Assembly: GCA_014621425.1 (NCBI GenBank)
Contig: JAANBB010000061.1
Coordinates: 62,001-126,000 of the forward strand
Length of the DNA: 64,000 nucleotides
From: Cylindrodendrum hubeiense
Lineage: Eukaryota; Ascomycota; Sordariomycetes; Hypocreales; Nectriaceae
Reading direction: 5' to 3'
Shown here: piece by piece, positions 20,421 through 30,946 of the stretch
Layout of the letters: the number at the start of each line of letters is the position of its first letter
Numbering within the stretch: position 1 is the stretch's first letter
Notes under the pieces: model-generated
Databases searched by the model: none
What the model saw: only the letters and a program-made list of their open reading frames with translations
Told to the model about the DNA's origin: nothing
Position numbers and translations under genes: made by a program

Positions 20421-21838
20421 ATGTCACCAAGAAAACCAAAGTCTATTGACCCCCCGACAGACTCCGGCGGGCCCTCGGGTTCTGCTCAACATCAGAGCGA
20501 AGGTGCTGGGAAGGTGGGCAGCCCCAATAGCTTTTATTCGCGGATTCGAGTTTCCATACTGACAACGCTTGAAAAAGCCACCTAAAGCCTCCAAGAAGAC
20601 ATACCTCTTCCATCAAACCAATAAAGAAAAATGGTTACTTGAGGGCACTGGTGATGCCTTGGGCACCCTCCATGCCCCGAAGACCACACCGTCTACTGTG
20701 ATGGTCACCAAGAGTGGTGGATACGACCTCGTGTGTAGCTACAGCTGGGTAAAATCAGGAATTCCTACAGTCTACGTTCCAGGTAAATTTGTCTTTTCGC
20801 AGATATTCTCTATCGGTCCTGATCCCTATAGGTGACCCACCCCGGTTCGTCTCCAGACGGCTTCCTCTCACAATCCCAAAAGATTCTGGTAGGCACTTTG
20901 TCGACCAAAACAGCTTTCGACTCCCAGAATACCCATTCGAGGTCGTATTCAGAGCAATGGAGGTCATGAACCCAAACTACAAATTCGACGACGTGGATGT
21001 TCTCATCAACCGCAACACGCTGCGCAAGCTGTTCAAGCTCTGCTGCGGGCAACGCCAGGGCCCATTTAAAATCAACCTCTTTGGTATCGCGAACACAATG
21101 ATCGTTGAGAGATGCGAGGCAACAATGGAGGAGCTTATCCGGGGGTCGGGGAATTCTGGATGGGGCTTCAATTTCGAGAGTGCCGTTACTCAACCAGGAC
21201 TTGGCATGGGCGACATCTCTGGCCACCACCGGGTTCTTCGGTACGATTTTGGAGGCTTGAGCTGCGCTGTCCGATTTGAAGTAGATGCATGCTATGGGGA
21301 TCCCAGCATGGGAGTGCTTGGAGAACAACCGGAGAGTTCGACAGATCACGCAAAGGAAATATCGGATCTTTCTGCTTCGCTCAAGGGATTGCAAGTTCAA
21401 AGTCCTCCTGTCGATCCTGAAGTCAATGACGCTGCCACCATCCGAGTAATCTCTCGCGGGTCTGCTATCCCTCACACCGAAGCGGCTGAGATCAAGTCGA
21501 TGAAACGCCTAAAGCCACCCGGGCCGATGATGGCGCAACTTTGGTTTGGCCGAACCCAAAATCTGATTCGGGGCGTTCACTCGAATGGTGCCTTCAATAA
21601 CATACATGTTAACAAAATGGAGGAGAATCTCCAGCACTGGGAAACTGAACCTCACAACCAAGCGACTTTGCGCAAGGTGGCGACAATTTTATCTCACTTG
21701 AGAGATATTGTTAAAGACTCGAAAGAGAGAGCATGCGTGGCGGTCGCTTCGGGGACGGAACTGGAGGTCTTTGATGCCACGCAGAGGAAGACGGCACTGC
21801 CACAAGATATATGCGAGAAGTTCTGGAGCAAGAAATGA
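20421..21838 (+). CDS. Conserved-looking fungal protein of unknown function, three exons
   Basis: Exons 20421-20513, 20578-20782 and 20832-21838 give 434 aa. Intron 1 splices AAG|GTGGGC in phase 0 and intron 2 splits a Gly codon. The N-terminus is a short disordered segment (MSPRKPKSIDPPTDSGG). The main body holds FDDVDVLINRNTLRKLFKL, GPFKINLFGIANTMIVER and RVLRYDFGGLSCAVRFEVDA, a pattern I associate with a widespread group of ascomycete proteins that databases sometimes label as geranylgeranyl pyrophosphate synthase. No DDXXD prenyltransferase motif is visible, so that label would not be supported. A later segment (RVISRGSAIPHTEAAEIKSM then MMAQLWFGRTQNLI) looks like a second half of the same domain. 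Function unknown. Confidence 0.75.
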
Positions 21839-22078
21839 ATGGGATTTCTAAATCATGTCAAAGGTAGGAACTGTATTCTGGTAAAGATTCTGATTTCACA
21901 CAATGAACACCGCATCTCGAACGTTGCATTCGCTGCGTAATAGCGAAAGGCCACGATTAAAGCCTTGTGTTTTCCCATCCTTTGATGATTTCTTTTACTT
22001 AGGATATGAGCATACTATCGTGATGAGGGTAGTAAATTCCAGTGACAACATCATTGTCAAGTAGAAGGTTATCCTAAC

Positions 22079-24537
22079 TTACTCTGTGGAAGTTGACAAC
22101 CTCCCCGAGCGGACTGCAGAGGAATTCTCTTTCCTCTCATCACTAGACACATTATTATCGCTTTCTGACGTGGCATTAACCTGTTCCACACTGGCATCCT
22201 CAGAGCTATGACCCCGGAATGAGCGCCACGCAAGCTTTCCGGCCGTAGCAAGTACAGTGCGACCATCGATGACTGGATAAACACAAGCCACAAAGAGACA
22301 GACAAAAAGCCATATCTCAGAGACTGTGACCCAACCAATAAAGAACTATAGTAGAGATAATATTAGATTACTGAAAGCTGGAATTCTTTTGGATTCTGAT
22401 CCATGGAAGATCAGGAGGTAGGGGACTCATACCGGCTTAGTGAATATGTAGTCGCGATAAAGAGGAAGTGGCCAGACAACCCAAGTAACGAGTCCAATAA
22501 CCACGCTTGCGATTGCAGCAATAGATTTGGCGCGGTTCATCCGACGGAGTTCTTTTTCAGGATAGGGATGCTGAACCTGATCTAAGTCTTCGACTTGGAC
22601 CGTACGGTTTGGTTCCGGGTTCCCTTCTTCATTTACTTCGGTGAGTAGAAGAAAGACACGCCAGTCGAAGTCTTGGGGCTATTAAATCGGTTAGCCAATA
22701 AACAAAATTGCATTAGAGGTTGTATTGGGAATGTACCTTGAACCAGGTAATAACGACGGAATAGATTCCCGATGAAAAAGTAGAAGTTATGGCACCCCAA
22801 AGGCAGGGAAGCTGTGCTTCGGTCGTAATGATGGTGAGTTCCCCATTATAAGCATATGCGGTACCTAGCCACACAGCTATTCCAGATGCCTGCAACCCAA
22901 AAGCGGTTAATAACGAGATACTAGGTTGCATCCAGAGTTGAAATGACTTACAAGGCCCAGAATGGGTGAGATCACGACAGCTGCCTTGGACTGCTTTCGC
23001 CACAGAATTGTGAATGCCATTGGGAACATGCCGGGGCAAATGATTGTGGCAAGGAAGTATCCCATCCAGTTCAAATCTATACCTCCGTAATGCAAAGCCG
23101 TCGCGAAGGCTGACGAGAAGAGCCCGAAGCCCACCACAGCCCAATGCGAAACACGGATAACTTGCTTATCATGGGCTTTAGGGTTAATGTATGTCCGATA
23201 TATATCAAAAGAGACAATGCTCGATACAGCAATAAGCTCTGCACTTGTTGTACTTGTCACCGTCATGAAAACAACAAGCAATAGTCCGACAGCACCACCT
23301 TTCCCAGCCACTGCCATGACTGCGTAAGGAAGGACGTAGCCGGCGTTGATCTCGGCAGTTGTCATTACCCTCGGATATGTCGGAAAGATGGAGCTTTTCT
23401 CGAGAACAATGGCAGCTAAACCGGCGGTCGTGCCAACAGCCCATGGTACGGCAAAGTATGAGATACCCCCAAGCATGTACCCGGGCATCGCGGCGGCGGT
23501 ATCGGCAGCGAAACCTTTCTGCCAAAAACTCGTATCCATGATGACAAGTGCGAAATCGCCGAAGGAGTGTACCAATCCAAAGATGATAGAGCCCTTGGAC
23601 TTGAAGGACAGAATTGAGCCCCGATAATTTCCTTCGATGTTATGTGTCTTGTCAGCTTCCACCAAAGCATCGTAGAAGTCTCCCAAGCCATTGATCGCCT
23701 CATTGTTGACGACTGCGATTGTGATCCAGCAGAGCAGAATCATGACGACCAGCGTGTGTACGTAGTCTGTTAAAAAGGTGGCTTTTAGGCCACCCACAAC
23801 GGTGTAAAGGGTTACACCAAGCGGCAAGAGAAATGTCGACGCAATGATGTGCATGCCAGTCAGAGCGGTGATAACACCTGCAGCTCCAAGAATCATTGCA
23901 GTGACAGAGAGCAGATTGGTTACCAGACATAGAAAGATGAATACCATGTGGGCCTCAAAACCATACCGAAGCCGAACGATTTCTAAAGCTGTGTGGCCGT
24001 TTCTGTTCTAGTGGTTAGAATCAGGGTTTTGACACTACTCGGAAATATAGATCAACTCACGGGATTTTCACTTTCGCATGAATTGCCAGGACTGTCATAA
24101 GAGCAATTTGAATTGTGCATCCAGCAGCGTACCAGAATGGGGCTGGGTATCAGTGTTATTAACCATGCTCGACCGGCTCGAGGCGAACAAGGTTTGAGGG
24201 TCTCGTACCTGCGATGCCGTATAGGTATCCTTGGGCTGCTGTCCAAATGATAGCCGTACTTTGATAAAAGTCGGTCAGTTATTATCGAATTAGAGATCCT
24301 AGAATTGATGTACTCACGCCCACATCCACGAAGACACCACAGCTGATGCAGTCAACCCGGTACCGACAGAGCGATTGGCACCATGAACATTTCAGAACGA
24401 TCAGATCTTTCTCCTAAAAATCGATGGAGAAACTTGGTAACAAAGATCATGCCCAGCCCAAACGCTAGACCGACGCCCACGACAACACCATAGCCCACAC
24501 CTTGGGAAAGGGGAACCAGAGCTTCGGAATCAGCCAT
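22079..24537 (-). CDS. DUR3-like urea/solute:sodium (or proton) symporter, seven exons, with an apparent frameshift
   Basis: Exons 24318-24537, 24209-24258, 24061-24142, 22952-24002, 22737-22889, 22433-22678 and 22079-22345 are joined by six GT-AG introns. The product belongs to the SSS family, closest in style to fungal DUR3: start LVPLSQGVGYGVVVGVG, GTGLTASAVVSSWMW, PFWYAAGCTIQI, LPLGVTLYTVVGGLKATF, and KATFLTDYVHTLVVM. DUR3 imports urea and polyamines at the plasma membrane. The exons sum to 2069 bases, one short of a multiple of three. The break is near 24377-24384: the first frame reads EMFM, while the expected ANRSVGTGLTAS follows one frame away. No splice choice repairs it. Elsewhere the gene is clean, so it is either a very recent null allele or a one-base sequence error; intact length would be about 689 aa. 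Confidence 0.85.
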
Positions 24538-24772
24538 CTTAGCAATTGTTGGTCCCTGCCGAATGGTCTTCGAAATAAACTGGGTACATCAGTATCGTAT
24601 TTCTCATTTTCTTGCTTGATGTTTAAGCAAGTACTTATAAAAAGGGTCTGTCTATGCTCAGTAGCATTCGTTGTGGCACCTAGGGCAATTCGTTTAGTAC
24701 GCGACGGATTGCGTGACGGATGCGGATCCGCATCGGGGTGGGGGAATCGCGCAATAGGTACTCCAGATATCG

Positions 24773-24863
24773 CGATAGAAAAGATATGGAGTAGTTCTTC
24801 CCTACAATCCAACCCGAAGGATTGGAATCCCTATCCCGGTGGGGTCAGATAAGTCACTGATAG
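24773..24863. promoter_or_regulatory. GATA-factor sites upstream of DUR3-like gene
   Basis: Three HGATAR matches lie 236-326 bp before the ATG: CGATAG (24773-24778), AGATAA (24847-24852) and TGATAG (24858-24863). Closely spaced sites of this kind are bound by AreA/Nit2-type nitrogen regulators, which fits a urea transporter. Single matches are frequent by chance; the grouping is what counts. Confidence 0.4.
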
Positions 24864-27800
24864 CAGACTATACCTACAAGTATCAACCCAAAGAATAAGG
24901 GAATCCCCAATCCGTTACTCCTTGCAACAATAATCATGAATTATTGAAACACTTCTATAAATAGGGCATTGAAGCATCATTAGGGTTTAAACGAATTATT
25001 TTTCCAGCTATGGAGACTCTTGATTAAATAAATGGCAGTTGGTATGCACAGGAAGAAGAGGGAGAACCATGACTTACACCAAGTAGCTTTCAACAGGCAT
25101 GATCCTTACAACTAAGCCTGAGCCCCATCTAAGTCTCCCGTAACATCGGCGCAGAATAGTGCTATCACGTCATTTCATGATACTAGTTGGTTTCATTGTG
25201 GTGCGGCAAATGGCGATCAAGATATTGATGGTAGGCAGTGGCCCCCACTGCGGCGCTAACTTCTCTCCACTCGGGGAAGGATATTTAGGGGCCCGGATGG
25301 AGTAGCTAAAATCTCATCGCTTGATAGTCACTTGAATTAGTCTCAGGCTGGGCTGACTAGAGAAACAGGTAGGGGGCCTCAATAGCAATGAGCCCTTTGT
25401 CAACCCCGACTGTGACTCACCAGCTATGACGGCACGCACTATACCATTTGCCTACTCCTCTTATCATCTCGATGTATTATCATGCTAAATTTTAAACTGC
25501 CTGTTTAGGTTATTGAAAGGAAATACAGGGAGGACCACCCATGAAAACACAAAGGACATGCGGCCAGCTATTGCCTCCAACTAGTCTGCTATCTCGCAAA
25601 TGCTTGAACAAGTCTTTATATAAATTCCTAAGGTGGTTTAAATCCTGAGACATTGTTTTCTCCAAGGTGGCTTTCGGTTCTATACTGCGTGAGAAACCCG
25701 GATACCTCTCAGGTGGAATAGAGGATATGGACCGACACCATACTGTTCCCTTCCTCTTAGTTAGTATGAAAGGCCTGCTGTAGGACCCTTAGATAGGAAG
25801 CAAATTAAGAGCTTCCATCGGTATCAATTGCATCCCTCGTCATTCTCTCTGATAACGCACATCAATGGACGGCCAGTCCCGTAACGTTTCTGGCTGTGTT
25901 CATATATATCCAACGGTTCTTTGCAGCAGATCTGGAATAGTCGATTGGATGCGGATGCGTAAATATATGTCGGTGTTGAGTGTAGGAGACGGATGAGACA
26001 GGGTGAGTAGCTGCGGTAAAGTTTGGAACCAGGAGTATGCAAGAAAGTTTATTCGCATCACGGAGCTTCAAAAGGTGAGAGAAAGAAGTATTTTATTTAC
26101 GTAGGTACTGCGGATTATAGAATTACTTGGCAGTTGTAGAGGGAAACCCATGAATAGTAAAACAACCCATTCTCTTTGTGTCCTTTAATGCTGAGATTTA
26201 GTTCATGTTGTTGTTCATTCAGCCCTACTCCATGCATGATGTTCCCACAGCCAGGAACTGGGAAAACGGCACGCCACCCGCTCCCTGAAGAATTCAAGAC
26301 CCACATCTGAGTGGAAGCTGTTTAGTTGGTGGCGCTGGGCGCGCACTGCACTGCCGTCGTGGGATGGGGCGCTACTCGGCAAGTGGCAGGCTTGGCACAC
26401 CATGACGTACATTTTTGCTCGCCCGTCTCGAAACATCGAATCCCAAAGTGCATATAAAGGGAAACCGGTGAGAATTTAGACAATGTAGATATCATCGCTC
26501 ATGGAGTAAAAGGCACCAGGATGAGTCCCCAGCACCCGTGAGGTGAGAGCCTCGGCGGATGCTAATCGCAGTACGGGATTGCTAAGAGACTGTTGGAAGG
26601 AAGTCCTGGAATGACTGGACTGGATAAAAAATTAGGTATGGAACTGCCCACCGTACCAAGCGGTTCTGATAGCGCTATCTATCCTACAACAATGCCTAGC
26701 GGCTTCGGGGTTATCGTAACGTCCGAGTCGAGGGGGGAGCCTAGAGCTCCCAGTCCAACCTGCGTAACGTGTGCTTAGTCAACCCCCCAGGTATCAATAT
26801 TTGTGTCGCTGGGCAGCTCCGGCGGGAAAACCGGATGAGAGTCACAGGATAATGGCCACTCCCTTCGTAAGTTCTCGTGTCATCCCTGTTCGTTCATAGA
26901 TCACATTCCCTCCACGGACATGGCCTTTCATCCATGCTGCACAAGCCCCGTCGTGTAGACATGCAGATGCTACCCAAGCCCAGGGCAAAATACCGAATGG
27001 GCCAAACCCTAACATCCCATAGCCGAACCACTGAACCACTCAAATGAGTGAAGCACCCGCACTAACGATTTATCGATCACAACGGCCGTAATTGGTCGGT
27101 CCATACTGCGTAGTCTCAGGCCAGTGGCGAACTGTTTCCCACACTCGCGACCTTCCTCGTGAGCTCCGACGTCTTCAACCCAGCGGCCAAGCTATTGAGC
27201 GGCTTAATTATCGTCGTGCATCAAGAGACCTGTAAATCTCGGGAACCCTTCCTATTACGGGTATGTTGGCGGTATCGTTATTATTCATCGACGTTGGACT
27301 TGTCTATCCACTGAAGGCGTTCGTCATGGGCTCAAACTGAGGGGTTGCAACGTGAGTACTAACTCCACGTTCCTACCCACTAGTTAGTGACATGCCATCA
27401 CGTTGGTCATATCTTCTCCTGTATATTACTATTTTGAGCCACAGCAGCCCAAGAGCTTCGAATGTCACACCAATATAATGGTTAACCATATATCGTAATC
27501 CGGGTTACACTACCTCTATCTATTTGCAGGTCTACGGTACTTCTACAAGCTAAATCAGATAAGGGAAACCCTCGGCTATTAACCTATGGGCAAAAGTCTT
27601 TCTGGCATCCCGGGTTGGCGTTCTCAGAGGTATCGCGGAGGCCTCCCGCGTTGTGCATGTGTGCTCGCCAGGTGTGTGACCAGGGTGCGCTAATTCTCCC
27701 GGCCTGTACATGCGCGCGGGGCAGAGGAGAGGCCTTTACCCCTTTTATCCTCCCGTGGCGTTTCCAGGGCTTTCGTCGCGGTCACCTCAGGTGCCTTACA

Positions 27801-29275
27801 GCTGCCTCAGACACGACCCTACAGTCTGCATCCTTCCACCGCTCCTACTCAGCTGGCGATTTAATTATATAAGAAAACAAGTAAGTCTCTTCTGAAAATT
27901 GAGTTGGCCCGGCCTGGTTTGCTTTATTGGTTGTTAGGGTATCATTCGATGACATCAGATGACTATCCAAGTTGACATGGCGTCGTGATAACCCGTATTC
28001 GTGGGGTAAAATTGGGTTGAACAATTCTTTACGGGTAGACTAATGTGATCAACCTTACCATGACTCTCCTCGGTCCCTTACTACAAGGTTCTCGATATGT
28101 CACCAGTCTCATGTTGTCGGCGAAGTTTCGTCGGCCTATATACACCGGAGGAGATAGGCCGGAATAGTTTGACACTGACAAATGATCGCTTCACCTATCC
28201 CGCCCCACACACATCCTCCCAATTTGGCTCCTAATACTAGGTCAGTTCGAACAGACACAATATGTATGCATCGTTAAAAAAATCGCTGTCGCTCATTCCA
28301 ACTCTCAACACGGATGGCTATGAATATAATAGGCAGAAATGATTGGAAGTAGGGTCCATAAGCGGGATTTTTATTCTACCACATCAACGTTCGAGATTTG
28401 GAATTGTAGAAAGTGTGTTGCTAACCTTCTAGCCGCCTTCTAGTCAAGCCGAGAGTGCCTGAGTAATGCTGACAAATTTTACGCGGCGAGAGGAAATTTC
28501 CTTGAAAGGGAGGGTGAAAAGCTTAACCAGAGGCCAGTGGCAAAGCCACCATGGCGCGCCTTGAGAAAACACCTCAAGGATATTGGCCACGAGCAGCGCC
28601 TCTCGTCCAGCGGCTTCCCCATCAATCACCTGGTCACAGCGTCTGAAATGGCGTGGTTTCGGCTGACCGAAATTCATTCCCTATTAAAGCCAGGACCATA
28701 ATGTCTGACCACGGAACTCACTAAAAGTATGCCGATCCTCCTTTTCGGCCTGGCGTGTTTCGTCTTGAATCCTGATCAATCCTGTCTGTTCTCGTATATT
28801 GCTCAATCCTTGGCCTTAATCCTCATCACTAGAACCAAATTAGCCACTTGATCCAGAAAGCGATCCGGTCCACTAAATTTAGCCTCCCAGACCCGTAACG
28901 TGTTTCCTAACAAGCTCGTGTTCACAGCCACGGCTGCACTCCTCGTGTAGTACAAATTGCTAGTCGCACGCTTCCTGAACCAACCTAAATTACGTCAACT
29001 CGTCAGTTCCACCATCCTCAGGGCTTCATCTGTTAAGAAAGTCCCCATCTCAACCCTATAATCGTTTGGGAGCTGACTAAAATCATCATTTGCTGGTCCT
29101 GAAAAAAAAAANGAAAAAAAGAAGAAAAAATTAAGAAGAAAAAAAAAGAAAGCGCTTGATCATACGACATAAATGCTCTCTCAAGGACAGGTAGCGCCCA
29201 CCCTACAATCAATTGCCAGCGAAAAAAAAAATAGCTGAACTTCTAGCTAACTGTCGTAGATATATCGAATGAGTA
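24864..29275. other. Gene-poor region of about 4.4 kb
   Basis: No gene is supported. Open frames are all below 90 codons and lack domains. The frames at 26842-27039 (minus, hydrophobic start) and 28444-28677 (minus) are the least noise-like. Composition is mostly AT-leaning with a short GC-rich island at about 27600-27850. No terminal repeats or transposase remnants could be recognised by eye. The poly-A tract with the single N base lies at its right end. Confidence 0.5.
29102..29151. repeat. A-rich low-complexity tract containing an unresolved base
   Basis: A run of A with scattered G, including one N at 29112, followed by A/G-rich sequence. The N shows that the assembly could not settle the length or base here. 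Confidence 0.9.
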
Positions 29276-29842
29276 ATGCGGTCGCGGTACACCGCAACTG
29301 TTGCGATCCCTATTCCCAACAATGCCGCGTCTGATGCCGTGCTCGCCTTTATCCAGACATACGACCCAATATTACGTCATAACCCCGGCATTGTTAGCTT
29401 TGAGGAGATTACTCCTGACACCACCGATACATCCAACGACCCCTTTTTTAGGCCTATGGACGACACTGTCCGCAAATTCAGGGTTCGAGAAGTTATTTGG
29501 CTGGCTCCAGGTCTGGCGAAGACCTTGAGTTGGCCCATGATTTACCAGTGCACGCCTGATGGCATTCGGAATCGTGGCGACTCACTTGCGGGCATTATTG
29601 CATGGACCCAATGGGCTGTTCGCCCACGCCGAGGGAATACGCCCCCCATCGGATCTGAGAGCACATCTACCACAACACTTGACGCGGGCGACGAGTGGGA
29701 ACTGTGGGGAGAGTCGACTGTGGAAGTGAATAGTCTTCTGATGCCCTTTGTTTCCAACAATACCAAGAATTTCCTCGAACAGATTTGTCAAGGTGTTATA
29801 GACGAAATAGTTGCGACTCCCGCTCGATTCGCAAGAGCATAG
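29276..29842 (+). CDS. Small DUF7053-like protein
   Basis: Intronless, 188 aa. The start YTATVAIPIPNNAASDAVLAFIQTYDPILRHNP, the middle REVIWLAPGLAKTLSWPMIYQ, and the end LLMPFVSNNTKNFLEQICQGVIDEIV follow the layout of single-domain fungal DUF7053 proteins, with a start strand, a helix, a conserved Trp-Pro and a long C-terminal helix. A START-like lipid- or ligand-binding fold is probable and the function unknown. It is shorter than and clearly distinct from the 402-aa DUF7053 protein at 13695. It has no signal peptide. It stands alone at the edge of the gene-poor region. Confidence 0.75.
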   Translation: MRSRYTATVAIPIPNNAASDAVLAFIQTYDPILRHNPGIVSFEEITPDTTDTSNDPFFRPMDDTVRKFRVREVIWLAPGLAKTLSWPMIYQCTPDGIRNRGDSLAGIIAWTQWAVRPRRGNTPPIGSESTSTTTLDAGDEWELWGESTVEVNSLLMPFVSNNTKNFLEQICQGVIDEIVATPARFARA

Positions 29843-30946
29843 TAATATATATAGAATACAGGAATAATCACGGATGAGCTCAAGCGCCCCGAAATCCACC
29901 ACCATAACGACGTCCCAGTTCGCCAACATCACCACGGTCGACGTCATGGTCTGAGTCGCTTGATTGACATGTGTATTGATCTCCTCGCCGACGATTCATC
30001 GAACCTGCTCAAGCCTCCGCGTCCAAAAATCTGCAGCACTCGGAGACTAACTCCGAACATTTGGCAAACAAGCCGCCACCAGAACAGGACGTCTTCAGAG
30101 ACTCGCCAAGATCCTTCATCTCGTGCAGACAACGTAGGATGGGGTTCGATCCGGCCTAGATGCTCTTATCCACTCGCTGCCTAGATGCTCTTATCCACTC
30201 GCTGACAACGGCAACTACAAATTTCGTGATTGAGTTAAGGCTGATATCATTGTCGAGATCATTCCCAACTGCCATACGGCAGAATTCGTCCATCAATATA
30301 GGCCTGCGCCGAAGATTCAGACAGTAAAGAACCCAAATTAACTCACGGACTCGGCAAATAATTGTCCTTTTCGCCTTTCACAACCTCAAAACGCAGAATT
30401 ATATATGTCAGAAGGGTCAGGAACCTACCTGTTTAAAGATGATAGGCGAAAAAAGGTACATATCTATCAAATTATCTCCCATGTACTGTCATGATGCCTA
30501 ATCTGGACCTTGGCAATCCTGGACTGTGTGAAGCTTTGGAAGCCCTCTATGAAGAGAACTTGGCCCCTCAAGTCAAACGTGGCTTCCTAATTTAAACCTT
30601 GACTAATACAATAAACAGCTAAAAGATTCATTAAATATATGTGATAGTAATCAATTAGCAATATACTGTTAGGTTTATTACGAAGTGTAAATTGTAATAG
30701 CATATCCGAAAGACTAAAATCAATCTATAAACACTCACAGTCTATATCCACGTCTCTCAGCGTTGGCAGATATTTGTTGTTAATTCCCTTGACTGAGGGT
30801 TGCATATGGCCGCTATGGATTGTCATTACTGTACTACTTTGATCTATACGAAAATACTGAATAAAGCTAAAATAAAAGGGAGCCGTCCAAATTTCGAGAA
30901 ATTAGGGGTAAACATATAGTACAGGCTTCCTAATGTCGTTGGTTTC
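29843..30946. other. AT-rich intergenic region with a 25-bp tandem duplication
   Basis: No gene is supported. The part from about 30340 to 30920 is strongly AT-rich. The tandem duplication at 30155-30204 is listed separately. Confidence 0.5.
30155..30204. repeat. Perfect 25-bp tandem duplication
   Basis: Two exact head-to-tail copies of a 25-base unit (starts CCTAGATGCTC, ends CCACTCGCTG) at 30155-30179 and 30180-30204. Perfect identity suggests a recent duplication, or an assembly stutter. Confidence 0.92.

Noticed and set aside
24338..24384. A small intron to explain the DUR3-like frame break
   Set aside because: A GTGCCA donor and CAG acceptor 41 bp away exist, but splicing there would remove the conserved ANRSVGTGLTAS segment.
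30141..30154. GGGTTCGATCC, similar to a tRNA T-arm
   Set aside because: No A-box, acceptor stem or anticodon stem can be placed around it.
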